A stretch of 64,000 nucleotides of DNA, taken from Pararheinheimera marina (lineage in GTDB: Bacteria > Pseudomonadota > Gammaproteobacteria > Enterobacterales > Alteromonadaceae). Within the stretch, counting starts at the first letter, position 1, and each line of letters starts with the position of its first letter. Below, one piece after another: positions 41,288 through 49,701 of the stretch. The translations under genes and the position numbers were made by a program. The notes beneath the pieces are model-generated. The model made no database searches and was not told the DNA's origin. It was given only the letters and a program-made list of their open reading frames with translations. Location of the stretch: assembly GCF_042654345.1 (NCBI RefSeq), contig NZ_JBHSGB010000015.1, forward strand, positions 1 through 64,000, read 5' to 3'.

Positions 41288-41805
41288 TGCGTTGGTTTGT
41301 TGCCTTAGCTTTTAGCCTGTTGTCGCTGTCAAGCCAGGCCCACCAATTGAATGCTGCGGTCACCACTGTGCTGTTTAATCCGCGTTCGGGTCAGCTTGAA
41401 ATCATGCACAAGTTTTTTGTGCATGACGCCGAGCATGCGCTGCGTCACCTGCACAAAGAAGCCGGCGCTGCGCAGCAGCATGGGTCTGTCGATTTGCTGC
41501 AAAATGAGCAGAACCGGGCTGAATTTGCCGACTATGTGGCGACCGAGTTTGAGCTGCAGTGGCTGTACGCGGACGGCAGCAAAGCCGTCAGCCTGACACT
41601 GGTTGGGGCTGAGGTGGATGGCAATAACCTTTGGGTGTATCAGGAAGCCAGCCCGGACAACACGGCTATTGGCCTGAAGGTACGGCAAAATAGCCTGCAG
41701 CAGTTTTGGGCCAAGCAGGTGAATCTGGTCAATATTGAACGGGATGGACAGGTGCGCAGCCTGCAGTTCCGTAAAGGCCAAAGCTGGCAGCAGCTATTGT
41801 TCTGA
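41287..41805 (+). CDS. Small secreted protein, DUF6702-like, partner of the M1 peptidase
   Basis: A 172-residue protein with a signal peptide (MRWFVALAFSLLSLSSQA, cleavage before HQLN). The mature part has HKFFVHDAEHALRHLH near the N-terminus, a run of beta-strand-like segments, and ends in a basic QFRKGQSWQQLLF. It resembles small secreted proteins now labelled DUF6702 (recognised by pattern only). Its ATG overlaps the peptidase stop by one base, so translation is coupled and a functional link is likely. Confidence 0.8.
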   Translation: MRWFVALAFSLLSLSSQAHQLNAAVTTVLFNPRSGQLEIMHKFFVHDAEHALRHLHKEAGAAQQHGSVDLLQNEQNRAEFADYVATEFELQWLYADGSKAVSLTLVGAEVDGNNLWVYQEASPDNTAIGLKVRQNSLQQFWAKQVNLVNIERDGQVRSLQFRKGQSWQQLLF

Positions 41806-41829
41806 GCGGTCTCTGACTCCAACACAGGA

Positions 41830-41852
41830 AAAGGGGGCGTGCTGCCCCCTTT
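41830..41852 (+). terminator. Probable terminator after the peptidase pair
   Basis: AAAGGGGGC/GCCCCCTTT form a 9-bp stem with GTGCT loop; only a short T-run follows. Confidence 0.6.
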
Positions 41853-41914
41853 GATATTCAAAACGGCCAAATTCAGGCATACTTGCGGCATTTCAATAAG
41901 TTCTTCATCGCGTT

Positions 41915-42679
41915 ATGCAGATCAATCCAGAGCTCACTACCTCAGATCGCAGCTTTAACTATGGTGACGGCCTGTTCAGTACGGTACGGGTCAGCCGTGG
42001 TCAGCTGCAGCTCTGGCCCTTGCATTTAAACCGATTGCGCCAGGGCGTCGAACGGCTGCGGATGCCTGCCATTGATGAACAGCAATTGACCGCCGCCGCT
42101 GAGCAGGCCATTACAGCGCCGGAACAAGTACTGAAACTGCTGCTGAGCCGTGGCGCTGGCGGCCGTGGATATGCAGCTGGCGGTATTTCCGAAAGCCATC
42201 TGCATCTGTCTGTCGCAGCCATGCCGGATTACCAAGGCTGGCAACAGCAGGGGATCCGGGTTGGCGTTGCAGAGCTGAAGCTAGGCTGCCAGCCTGTGCT
42301 TGCCGGGCTGAAACACAATAACCGGCTGGAGCAGGTGATGTTGAAAGCCGAGCTGGCGACCACCGATTGGGACGACCTGCTGGTGCTCGACAGTCAGGGC
42401 AGGGTGACTGAAGCTACTGCGGCCAACCTGTTTTTTTATGCCAACGGCGTCTGGCATACCCCTCAACTGGATCAGGCAGGGGTTGCCGGGGTGATGCGTG
42501 AACACTTGCTGGCGCAGTTGCAGCCAGAGCAAGGCTACTATTCGTTGGCGCAGCTGCAGGATGCCGAAGCGCTGTTTCTCTGTAATGCGTTAATGCAGGT
42601 CGTGCCGGTGCGGCAATTGGCAGGCAAAGTGTTTGACCTCGGGCCCGTCCGGGCCGTGCAGACTGGAGTGATGGATTGA
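41915..42679 (+). CDS. pabC: Aminodeoxychorismate lyase
   Basis: PLP enzyme that makes 4-aminobenzoate and pyruvate from 4-amino-4-deoxychorismate in folate synthesis. A 254-residue class IV aminotransferase-fold protein: FNYGDGLFSTVRVSRGQ at the start, GLKHNNRLEQVMLKAEL containing the PLP-Lys region, and TEATAANLFFYANG. Overlaps mltG by 4 nt (TTGA). Confidence 0.92.
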   Translation: MQINPELTTSDRSFNYGDGLFSTVRVSRGQLQLWPLHLNRLRQGVERLRMPAIDEQQLTAAAEQAITAPEQVLKLLLSRGAGGRGYAAGGISESHLHLSVAAMPDYQGWQQQGIRVGVAELKLGCQPVLAGLKHNNRLEQVMLKAELATTDWDDLLVLDSQGRVTEATAANLFFYANGVWHTPQLDQAGVAGVMREHLLAQLQPEQGYYSLAQLQDAEALFLCNALMQVVPVRQLAGKVFDLGPVRAVQTGVMD

Positions 42680-43686
42680 TACGTGCAGTAGTAGTTGCCC
42701 TGTTAGTGGGCCTGGTCAGTGCCTTCGGCGCCTGGAACAGCTGGCAGGCTGCGTTAAAAACTCAGGTTCAGTTCAATGACCCTTACGTCGAAGTGAAAGC
42801 CGGGGATACCGCACTGAAATTATGCCGGAATTGGCTGACTGCCGGGCAGTTGGCTGGCAGCAGCTGCCGCTGGCTCAGTATTTACCTGCGGTTTCACCCT
42901 GAGCTGAGTAAATTGCATCAGGGCGTGTACAAAGTGCAGCCACGCCAGTCGGTGCTGTCGGTATTGCAATTGTTTGCCAGTGGCAAGGTGGCGCAGTTCA
43001 GTGTGGCGCTCAAAGAAGGGGAAACGCTGAAACAAAACCTGCAACGGCTGGCGCAAAGCCCTTATCTGAACTACGACCTGGCTGAGCAACCGGATCTGTC
43101 GACCTTGTTAAGCTGGCCGGACGATTGGGGCCCTGCGCCGGAATTGGCGGAAGCCATGGTATTTGCCGAAACCTACCATTACACCGCCAACAGTAAAGCC
43201 AGCGATTTGCTGAAACGGGCGCACCAGTTACTGCTGGAAAGGCTGAAGTTAGCCTGGGAGCAACGCCTGACTGATTTGCCGTACCAGACGCCCTATCAGT
43301 TGCTGATCATGGCGTCCATTGTGGAAAAAGAAAGTGGCCATGAACCGGAGAAACCGCTGGTCAGCTCGGTGTTTGTGAACCGGCTGAAGTTAAAGATGAA
43401 ACTGCAGACAGACCCGACCGTGATCTATGGCTTGGGCGACAGCTTTAATGGCGATATTACCCGGGCCGATTTAAAGAACCCGCACCCTTACAACACCTAT
43501 CAGCATTTTGGCCTGCCGCCTGGGCCTATCGCGTTGCCGAGCTATAGCTCGATGTTGGCGGCTGCCAGACCCGCTGCTTCTGATTGGTTGTATTTTGTTG
43601 CCAAAGGCGATGGCACACACCAGTTTTCACGGACGCTGGCCGAACATAATGCGGCCGTACAGAAATATATTTTTGGGAAAAACTAA
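42676..43686 (+). CDS. mltG: Endolytic murein transglycosylase
   Basis: Inner-membrane enzyme that cuts nascent glycan strands and terminates peptidoglycan polymerisation. In the 336 residues, one N-terminal transmembrane helix (VVVALLVGLVSAFGAW) precedes a LysM-like/YceG domain. The catalytic Glu is in ASIVEKESGHEPEKP, followed by QTDPTVIYGLG. The start is TTG within the pabC stop overlap, implying translational coupling. Confidence 0.94.
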   Translation: MIRAVVVALLVGLVSAFGAWNSWQAALKTQVQFNDPYVEVKAGDTALKLCRNWLTAGQLAGSSCRWLSIYLRFHPELSKLHQGVYKVQPRQSVLSVLQLFASGKVAQFSVALKEGETLKQNLQRLAQSPYLNYDLAEQPDLSTLLSWPDDWGPAPELAEAMVFAETYHYTANSKASDLLKRAHQLLLERLKLAWEQRLTDLPYQTPYQLLIMASIVEKESGHEPEKPLVSSVFVNRLKLKMKLQTDPTVIYGLGDSFNGDITRADLKNPHPYNTYQHFGLPPGPIALPSYSSMLAAARPAASDWLYFVAKGDGTHQFSRTLAEHNAAVQKYIFGKN

Positions 43687-44318
43687 TGCAAAAAGGCCGT
43701 TTTATTGTGGTGGAAGGTCTGGAAGGTGCTGGAAAAACCAGCGCTATCCAGACGGTGCAGCACTGGCTGGAACAGCACCAGATTGACTTTATCAGCACCC
43801 GAGAACCGGGCGGCACGCCGTTGGCCGAACAAATCCGTACCTTGGTCAAGCAGGTACAGGATGAACAGGTCGCGCCTGAAACAGAGCTGTTGCTGATGTA
43901 TGCGGCCCGGATGCAACTGGTGAAAAGCCGGATTGAACCTGCGTTGGCACAAGGCCAGTGGGTGCTGGGTGACCGCCATGATCTGTCGTCCCGCGCTTAC
44001 CAAGGCGGTGGCAGGCAATTGTCCGAATCGCTGATTAACCAAATTCGCACTGCAGTGCTTGGCTCGTTGCGGCCTGATTTAACCTTGTATCTGGATATTG
44101 ATCCGGCCATTGGCCTGGCCCGTGCCAGGGCGCGTGGCGAACTGGATCGGATTGAGCAAGAGCAACTGGCTTTTTTTCAGCGCACCCGCGCTAAATATCA
44201 GCAAATTGCCAATGAAGAAACGGGCATAGTGCAACTAGACGCCAGCCAGCCAATGGCAGCAGTGCAGCAACATATTGTCGGCGCACTGGACCAATGGTTT
44301 GCCGGATTACAGGAGTAA
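43686..44318 (+). CDS. tmk: Thymidylate kinase
   Basis: Phosphorylates dTMP to dTDP. The 210-residue P-loop kinase has FIVVEGLEGAGKTSAI, STREPGGTPLAEQIR (DR/E type P-loop partner), GDRHDLSSRAYQGGGR and a LID region RARARGELDRIE. Overlaps mltG by one base. Confidence 0.96.
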   Translation: MQKGRFIVVEGLEGAGKTSAIQTVQHWLEQHQIDFISTREPGGTPLAEQIRTLVKQVQDEQVAPETELLLMYAARMQLVKSRIEPALAQGQWVLGDRHDLSSRAYQGGGRQLSESLINQIRTAVLGSLRPDLTLYLDIDPAIGLARARARGELDRIEQEQLAFFQRTRAKYQQIANEETGIVQLDASQPMAAVQQHIVGALDQWFAGLQE

Positions 44319-44321
44319 CGG

Positions 44322-45221
44322 GTGAACGACCAACCCTGGCTGAACCCTCTGTCTTCACAACTTCGTCTGCTGGCCGCTCAGCAGCAGTTGCCGCATGCCT
44401 TGTTGCTCAGCGGTGCTCGGGGTACAGGCAAACAGCCATTGGCGTCGGAGCTGGCTGGTTATTTGCTTTGCCGTCAGCCGGCTGCTGATCAGGCCTGTGG
44501 TCAATGCAAAAGTTGCTTGTTGTTTAAAGCCGGCCATCACCCGGATCTCTGGACCTCACCTGCCGAGCAACACACTGGGGTCGATGCGATACGACAGCTC
44601 ACCCAATTTATGCAAGGCGCGGCGCAGCAGGGCGGTCAAAAGATTGCCATTTTGCGTGACGTGGAACTGATGTCGGAAGCGGCGGCCAATGCGTTATTGA
44701 AAACGCTGGAAGAGCCACCTCAGAATAGTTTTTTGCTGCTGCTCTGTGCGCATCCGGCGCAGTTGTTACCGACTATCCGCAGCCGCTGCCAGCAGTGGTC
44801 AGTGGCACCGGCCTTTGGTGATGAAGTCCGGTTGTGGCTGGAACGGCATAGTAGCCGCCCGGTACCGGATTTTTTACTGGACTACACTGGAGGAGCGCCG
44901 TTATTAGCGCTGGAGCTGTTGGAAACCGATAAAGCCGCGGCTATTTCTGCTCAGTTGCTGATGCTGGAACAGTACGTGGCGCAGAAGCTCGATCTCTACC
45001 ATCTGTTGCAGGCGTTGCCTGATGATGAGCAGTTACCGATGACGCTGAACTGGTTTATCAAACAGCAACTTTGGCAGCGAGCTTCGTCATTACAGGCGAA
45101 ACAGTTGCAACTGGTCAGTAAATTACAGCAATGGCAGAAAGACAGGGCGCTGGTGGCGGGCCAGAACAGCCAGCTTAATCTGGCCGCGTTACTGTTGTCG
45201 ATCCGGGCTGCCCTGGTCTAG
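44322..45221 (+). CDS. holB: DNA polymerase III delta-prime subunit
   Basis: Clamp-loader subunit. The 299-residue protein has a degenerate P-loop (SGARGTGKQPLA), the four-Cys zinc module LLCRQPAADQACGQCKSCL, DVELMSEAAANALLKTLEEPP and the arginine-finger-type SRC motif in TIRSRCQQW. The start is GTG, 3 nt after tmk. Confidence 0.94.
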   Translation: MNDQPWLNPLSSQLRLLAAQQQLPHALLLSGARGTGKQPLASELAGYLLCRQPAADQACGQCKSCLLFKAGHHPDLWTSPAEQHTGVDAIRQLTQFMQGAAQQGGQKIAILRDVELMSEAAANALLKTLEEPPQNSFLLLLCAHPAQLLPTIRSRCQQWSVAPAFGDEVRLWLERHSSRPVPDFLLDYTGGAPLLALELLETDKAAAISAQLLMLEQYVAQKLDLYHLLQALPDDEQLPMTLNWFIKQQLWQRASSLQAKQLQLVSKLQQWQKDRALVAGQNSQLNLAALLLSIRAALV

Positions 45222-45231
45222 CGGAGGACCT

Positions 45232-45558
45232 ATGGAAGAGCTGCATCTTGATTTTGCCGATTTAAAAGAGCTGTACCGCTGTTATATGCCGGCGATGAAA
45301 AATGGGGCTTTGTTTGTCCGTACAGCCCGGCCTTACAAAATGGGGCATTCGCTGGCATTGCGGGTGACTTTGCCTGATGCGCTGGATGCGTTGCCTGTCA
45401 GTGGCAAGGTGGTGTGGATCACACCGCAAAATGCACACAGTGCGCAACCTGCAGGCATAGGAGTTGTGTTTATTGACGATAAATACCAGCTGCAGGATAA
45501 AATTGAGAAGTTGTTAAGCGGTATGCTGGAGTCACATGAGTCCACATACAGCCTTTAA
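45232..45558 (+). CDS. pilZ: PilZ-domain protein, type IV pilus PilZ-like
   Basis: A 108-residue single-domain PilZ protein downstream of holB, the same position as pilZ of Pseudomonas aeruginosa, which is needed for type IV pilus biogenesis. It has GALFVRTARPYKMGHSLALRVTLPD and KVVWITPQNAHSAQPAGIGVVF. It lacks the RxxxR and D/NxSxxG residues that bind cyclic-di-GMP, as does canonical PilZ itself, which acts by protein contacts. Confidence 0.88.
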   Translation: MEELHLDFADLKELYRCYMPAMKNGALFVRTARPYKMGHSLALRVTLPDALDALPVSGKVVWITPQNAHSAQPAGIGVVFIDDKYQLQDKIEKLLSGMLESHESTYSL

Positions 45559-45573
45559 GAGTGGAGAGACTGT

Positions 45574-46356
45574 TTGTTTGTAGATTCACATTGCCATTTA
45601 GACCGTCTGGAATGGGATAAACTGGCGCTTAGTTTAGATGACGTCGTGGCCCAGGCAACAGCGGCAAAAGTGGAACATATGCTGTGCGTTTCGGTGTCGT
45701 TGGCTGAATTCCCGGCCATGAAACAACTGGTCGCGAAGTACCCCAATGTATCGGTGTCCTGTGGTGAGCATCCGCTGCATCAGACTGATGCGGTCGACCC
45801 GGCGTTATTGCTGCGGTTATGCCAGGACCCCGCAGTGGTGGCTGTGGGGGAGACGGGGCTGGATTACTTCTACAATCCGGATTCCAAACTGGCGCAACAA
45901 CAAGCCTTCGTCAGTCATATCGATGTTGCCCGTCAGCTGGCTAAGCCTCTGATTGTGCACACCCGCGATGCCAGAGCCGATACCCTGAACTTGCTGCGCA
46001 GTCACCATGCCGAGCAATGCGGCGGTGTGCTGCATTGCTTTACAGAAGACTGGGACACCGCAAAAGCGGCGTTGGATTTAGGTTTTTATATTTCGTTGTC
46101 CGGCATTGTCACCTTCCGTAATGCCGACCCACTGCGTGACGTGGCGAAAAAAGTACCGGCCGATCGCTTACTGATAGAAACTGATTCGCCTTATTTAGCA
46201 CCTGTGCCTTATCGTGGTAAAACCAACCAGCCTGCTTATGTCAGTGCGGTGGCGGCCTGTATTGCTGAGCAGCGTGGCGTCAACATAGAAACTCTGGCTG
46301 CTCAGACCTCTGAAAACTTCTACCGGCTTTTCTCTCAGGTGAAAGCTCAGGCTTAA
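45574..46356 (+). CDS. TatD-family metal-dependent hydrolase (YcfH type)
   Basis: A 260-residue TIM-barrel DNase/metal-dependent hydrolase. Metal ligands are in VDSHCHLDRL at the start, VGETGLDYFY, LIVHTRDAR, VLHCFTEDW and IETDSPYLAPVPYRGK. Position after tmk-holB-pilZ is that of YcfH/TatD. The start is TTG 45574, supported by GGAGA upstream and by the immediate FVDSHCHLD motif. Last gene of the cluster. Confidence 0.92.
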   Translation: MFVDSHCHLDRLEWDKLALSLDDVVAQATAAKVEHMLCVSVSLAEFPAMKQLVAKYPNVSVSCGEHPLHQTDAVDPALLLRLCQDPAVVAVGETGLDYFYNPDSKLAQQQAFVSHIDVARQLAKPLIVHTRDARADTLNLLRSHHAEQCGGVLHCFTEDWDTAKAALDLGFYISLSGIVTFRNADPLRDVAKKVPADRLLIETDSPYLAPVPYRGKTNQPAYVSAVAACIAEQRGVNIETLAAQTSENFYRLFSQVKAQA

Positions 46357-46379
46357 CTCGCTGAAATTTGAGGAAAAGG

Positions 46380-46409
46380 AGCCCAGAATCAAGGGATTCA
46401 TTCTGGGCT
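46380..46409. terminator. Hairpin after the tatD-family gene
   Basis: AGCCCAGAAT/ATTCTGGGCT forms a perfect 10-bp stem with a 10-nt loop just after the stop codon. T-run weak, so terminator function is probable rather than certain. Confidence 0.55.
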
Positions 46410-46809
46410 TAGGGGAATGGCTCATCTAAATGAGCCGTGCGCTATAGGGGACAACAATGAGGTGGAACTTCGTAACGCTCACTTGATTTTCAGTGTAGCC
46501 AACGAATATTAAATTTTCCTGTCAGGGCCAAAAGCGCCATTTCGTTGTTTTCATTGCAATAGCACTCTTTATGCATAATTTATCCCTGTGTTACCCCCAG
46601 CTTATCCACACCCAAGCGCAGAGCCTGCCTGAGTTGTACGGAGTTTTTCTGCTTCAGTGACAACAGTTTGATAGACGTATCAGTTTTAACGAATCTATTG
46701 TTTTAGATAAAAATAATCTAATAAAAACTGTAAAACCTTAACTCATCCCATTCTTTCTTCACTAAAACACCTTGTTCTGTACTGCAAACTGGACAATGTA
46801 TAAATTGAT

Positions 46810-46823
46810 TTATGTCGACATAA
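46810..46823. promoter_or_regulatory. Perfect 14-bp palindrome, candidate GntR operator
   Basis: TTATGTCGACATAA is fully symmetric and lies just upstream of the putative -35 of the prp operon. Its TGTCGACA core recurs at 46887-46894. GntR/FCD regulators bind such short palindromes. Confidence 0.55.
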
Positions 46824-46838
46824 CGATCTAAATCAGGC

Positions 46839-46867
46839 TTGACTAAGCCATTTAATTGGCGAAAAAT
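46839..46867 (+). promoter_or_regulatory. Candidate promoter of the methylcitrate operon
   Basis: -35 TTGACT (46839-46844), 17-bp spacer, -10 AAAAAT (46862-46867, four of six). Transcription would start near 46874, between the two palindromes. Confidence 0.4.
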
Positions 46868-46884
46868 GCATTCAATATAAATAT

Positions 46885-46898
46885 TATGTCGACAATCT
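46885..46898. promoter_or_regulatory. Second TGTCGACA site, overlapping the gntR translation start region
   Basis: TTATGTCGACAATC repeats the core of the upstream palindrome and lies 1-15 nt before the regulator's ATG, in place of a recognisable ribosome site. Binding here would block transcription. Confidence 0.5.
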
Positions 46899-46899
46899 G

Positions 46900-47586
46900 A
46901 TGTTAAACCCTTATCTGAAAGATGCCGTGACTGCCGCCGACCGGGTGCTGCTGGAGATCCAGCGGGCCATTGTCGAAGGTGAAATTCCGGCTGGCGCCAA
47001 AATCAGTGAACCTGAACTGGCGAAACGCTTTGATTTAAGCCGGGCGCCGCTGCGTGAGGCCCTGGCCCGCTTAGAGCGCTGTCATTTAATCGAGCGCACG
47101 CCTAACGCTGGTGCCCGGGTGGTCAAGCTATCTGTCGACGGATTGCGCTCCTTGTACCAACTGCGTGAAGAGCTGGAAGGGCTGGCTTGTCGTCTGGCGG
47201 CTGAGCATATGACAGAACTGGAAATTCAGCAGGTACGTGAGCTGCTGGATCAGCATTTGTCGACACAACGGGTGCGTGAAGGCGAAAGCTATTATCAGGA
47301 AGCTGGTGATGTCGACTTTCATTACCGTGTCATCCTCGGCAGTAAAAATTCCTACCTGATCAATATTCTGTGTGACGAGCTGTATTACCTGGTGCGGATG
47401 TACCGGGTGCAGATGGGGATGAACGGGCCGCGGGTATCGCGGGCTTTTGACGAACACAAGGCTATTCTCAATGCCATTGCCTGCCGTGACGGCGAGCTGG
47501 CGGACTTACTGATGCGGCGCCATATCGCGGCGTCAAGACGAAATATAGAACATCACTTACTTCAACGGGGAAACACAAATGGCTAA
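46900..47586 (+). CDS. GntR-family (FCD) regulator of the methylcitrate operon
   Basis: A 228-residue regulator. The N-terminal winged helix (about residues 15-80, GEIPAGAKISEPELAKRFDLSRAPLREALARLERCHLIER) is followed by an all-helical FCD ligand-binding domain with metal/ligand residues (DVDFHYRVILGS, HIAASRRNIEHHL). It is the first gene of the prp cluster and overlaps prpB by 8 nt, so it is very likely an autoregulated repressor responding to a propionate-pathway metabolite such as 2-methylcitrate. This differs from the sigma-54 activator PrpR of enterobacteria. Confidence 0.9.
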   Translation: MLNPYLKDAVTAADRVLLEIQRAIVEGEIPAGAKISEPELAKRFDLSRAPLREALARLERCHLIERTPNAGARVVKLSVDGLRSLYQLREELEGLACRLAAEHMTELEIQQVRELLDQHLSTQRVREGESYYQEAGDVDFHYRVILGSKNSYLINILCDELYYLVRMYRVQMGMNGPRVSRAFDEHKAILNAIACRDGELADLLMRRHIAASRRNIEHHLLQRGNTNG

Positions 47587-48469
47587 TTTAACCAGCCCAG
47601 GCGCCAAGCTGCGCCAGGCGATAGCGCAGCATGCGCCACTGCAACTGGTCGGCACTATTAACGCTTACACTGCCATGATGGCCGAACGTGTTGGCCACAA
47701 AGCCTTGTATTTGTCAGGTGCTGGCGTGGCGAACGCTTCCTTCGGTTTACCGGATTTAGGCATGACCTCGTTAAATGACGTCTGTGAAGACATTCGCCGC
47801 ATTACTGGGGCCACCGACTTGCCGTTATTGGTCGACGCCGACACCGGCTGGGGCGGGGCTTTTAACATTGCCCGTACTGTCAAAGAAATGACCCGTGCTG
47901 GTGCCGCTGGTTTTCATATTGAAGATCAGGTAATGCAAAAACGCTGCGGCCACAGACCGAACAAAGAAATTGTGTCGCAGGACGAAATGGTGGACCGCGT
48001 CAAAGCAGCGGTGGACGCCCGTACCGACGAGCAGTTTTTTATTATGGCGCGCACCGATGCGCTGCAACAGCAAGGTTTAGAGGCCGCCATTGAACGTGCT
48101 CAAGCCTGTGTGACAGCTGGTGCTGACGCCATTTTCGCCGAAGCTGTGCATACGCTGGAACAGTACCAGGCCTTTACCAAAGCCCTGTCGGTACCTGTGC
48201 TGGCCAATATCACCGAATTTGGCCAGACCCCTTTGTACAACAAAGATGAGCTGGCCGCAGTGGGTGTGAAGATGGTGCTGTACCCGCTGTCCGCCTTCCG
48301 TGCCATGAACAAAGCCGCCCTGAATGTGTACGAGTCAATTCTGGCCAATGGCGACCAAAAAGCTGTGGTCGACAGCATGCAAACCCGCGTTGAGCTTTAC
48401 GATTTCCTCAATTACCACAGCTATGAGCAGAAGCTGGATTCATTGTTCGCTCAGGGCAAAAACAAATAA
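47579..48469 (+). CDS. prpB: 2-methylisocitrate lyase
   Basis: Splits 2-methylisocitrate into pyruvate and succinate, completing propionate oxidation. The 296-residue isocitrate-lyase-family protein has metal site DADTGWGG, catalytic loop motif KRCGH with Cys123 at the E. coli number, and MARTDALQQQGLEAAIER. Overlaps the gntR stop by 8 nt. Confidence 0.96.
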   Translation: MANLTSPGAKLRQAIAQHAPLQLVGTINAYTAMMAERVGHKALYLSGAGVANASFGLPDLGMTSLNDVCEDIRRITGATDLPLLVDADTGWGGAFNIARTVKEMTRAGAAGFHIEDQVMQKRCGHRPNKEIVSQDEMVDRVKAAVDARTDEQFFIMARTDALQQQGLEAAIERAQACVTAGADAIFAEAVHTLEQYQAFTKALSVPVLANITEFGQTPLYNKDELAAVGVKMVLYPLSAFRAMNKAALNVYESILANGDQKAVVDSMQTRVELYDFLNYHSYEQKLDSLFAQGKNK

Positions 48470-48506
48470 TAAAACCAATTTCAAATCAACTGGATGGAGA
48501 AGACAA

Positions 48507-49637
48507 ATGGCAGCAGCAAAAGAATTAACAGGCGCAGGCCTGCGGGGCCAAATCGCGGGTAAAACCGCGTTATCCACAGTAGGCAAAACGGGTTCAGGCC
48601 TGACGTATCGTGGTTACGATGTGAAAGACTTAGCGGCTAATTGCAGTTTTGAAGAAGTGGCACACCTGATTTTAAAAGGTGAATTACCAACCGATGCAGA
48701 ATTAACGGCCTATAAAGCGCGCTTAAAAGCGATGCGCAGCTTACCGACTGCATTAAAAGAAGTGCTGGAGCGTATTCCTGCGACCGCGCACCCGATGGAC
48801 GTGATGCGCACTGGCTGCTCTATGTTGGGCAACCTGGAAACTGAGCAGAGTTTTGCCCAGCAGCAAGATGCCACAGACCGCTTGCTGGCGATTTTCCCAG
48901 GCCTGATTAACTACTGGTACAACTACAGCCACCATGGCAAACGCATTGAGGTGGAAACTGCAGCAGATTCTATTGCCGAGCAGTTTCTCTGGACCTTACA
49001 CGACAAAAAACCAGAAGCGCTGCATGTAGAAGTGATGCAAGCCTCGTTAATTCTGTACGCAGAGCATGAATTTAACGCTTCCACCTTTACCGCCCGGGTC
49101 TGCGCATCGACGTTGTCGGATATGCATTCCTGCATCACAGGTGCCATTGGCTCGTTGCGTGGTCCACTGCACGGTGGTGCCAACGAAGCGGCGATGGAGC
49201 TGATTGAAAAGATGGACAACCCGGACCATGCCGAAGCGACCTTATTGGGCATGCTGGAGCGCAAAGAAAAAATTATGGGTTTTGGTCATGCCATCTATTC
49301 AGAATCAGACCCACGTAACGCCGTGATTAAAGCCTGGTCAGAAAAACTGGCGCAGGCCAATGGCGATACCAATTTGTATGACATCTCGGTGCGCTGTGAA
49401 GCTGTGATGTGGCGTGAGAAAAAGCTGTTCTGTAACGCCGATTTCTTCCACGCATCGGCGTACAACTACATGGGGATCCCAACGAAGTTGTTTACACCAA
49501 TTTTTGTCTGTTCACGTTTAACCGGCTGGGCCGCCCATGTGATGGAGCAGCGTGCCGACAACCGCATTATCCGGCCAAGTGCAGATTATGTTGGGGTAGA
49601 ACCAAGAACAGTCAAACCTCTGGCTGAACGTGGCTGA
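48507..49637 (+). CDS. prpC: 2-methylcitrate synthase
   Basis: Condenses propionyl-CoA with oxaloacetate. The 376-residue citrate-synthase-fold protein has GLTYRGYDVKDLAANCSFEEV, the catalytic His/Asp regions GSLRGPLHGGANEAAM, GFGHAIYSESDPRN and DFFHASAYNYMGIP, and lacks the N-terminal NADH-binding extension of GltA. The start MAAAKELTG has GGAGA 6-7 nt upstream; a 61-residue upstream extension into prpB is rejected. Followed by a terminator-like hairpin just before acnD. Confidence 0.95.
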   Translation: MAAAKELTGAGLRGQIAGKTALSTVGKTGSGLTYRGYDVKDLAANCSFEEVAHLILKGELPTDAELTAYKARLKAMRSLPTALKEVLERIPATAHPMDVMRTGCSMLGNLETEQSFAQQQDATDRLLAIFPGLINYWYNYSHHGKRIEVETAADSIAEQFLWTLHDKKPEALHVEVMQASLILYAEHEFNASTFTARVCASTLSDMHSCITGAIGSLRGPLHGGANEAAMELIEKMDNPDHAEATLLGMLERKEKIMGFGHAIYSESDPRNAVIKAWSEKLAQANGDTNLYDISVRCEAVMWREKKLFCNADFFHASAYNYMGIPTKLFTPIFVCSRLTGWAAHVMEQRADNRIIRPSADYVGVEPRTVKPLAERG

Positions 49638-49667
49638 GTGGCTGCACCCTAAAGACTATTAAAGCAG

Positions 49668-49690
49668 CAGCGGCCCCGGCCGCTGTTTTT
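49668..49690 (+). terminator. Terminator-like hairpin between prpC and acnD
   Basis: CAGCGGCC-CC-GGCCGCTG is followed directly by TTTTT (49686-49690), only 11 nt before the acnD start. The stem is GC-rich enough to terminate, yet acnD should be co-expressed with prpC. Confidence 0.7.
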
Positions 49691-49701
49691 GGATGGACAA
49701 G

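Larger units (their letters stand above)
46410..46899. other. AT-rich intergenic region before the methylcitrate operon
   Basis: About 490 bp with no supportable gene on either strand. It holds a perfect DnaA-box sequence TTATCCACA (46602-46610), an AT-rich nested inverted repeat (46681-46730, inner TTAGAT/ATCTAA), and the promoter and palindromes annotated separately. Confidence 0.6.

Noticed and set aside
41329..41781. 150-residue minus-strand frame over the DUF6702-like gene
   Set aside because: The plus-strand frame has a signal peptide and a coupled start; the antisense frame has neither.
48574..48582. Second TTATCCACA DnaA-box sequence
   Set aside because: Lies in prpC coding sequence and is explained by codons; a single box pair 2 kb apart is not an origin.
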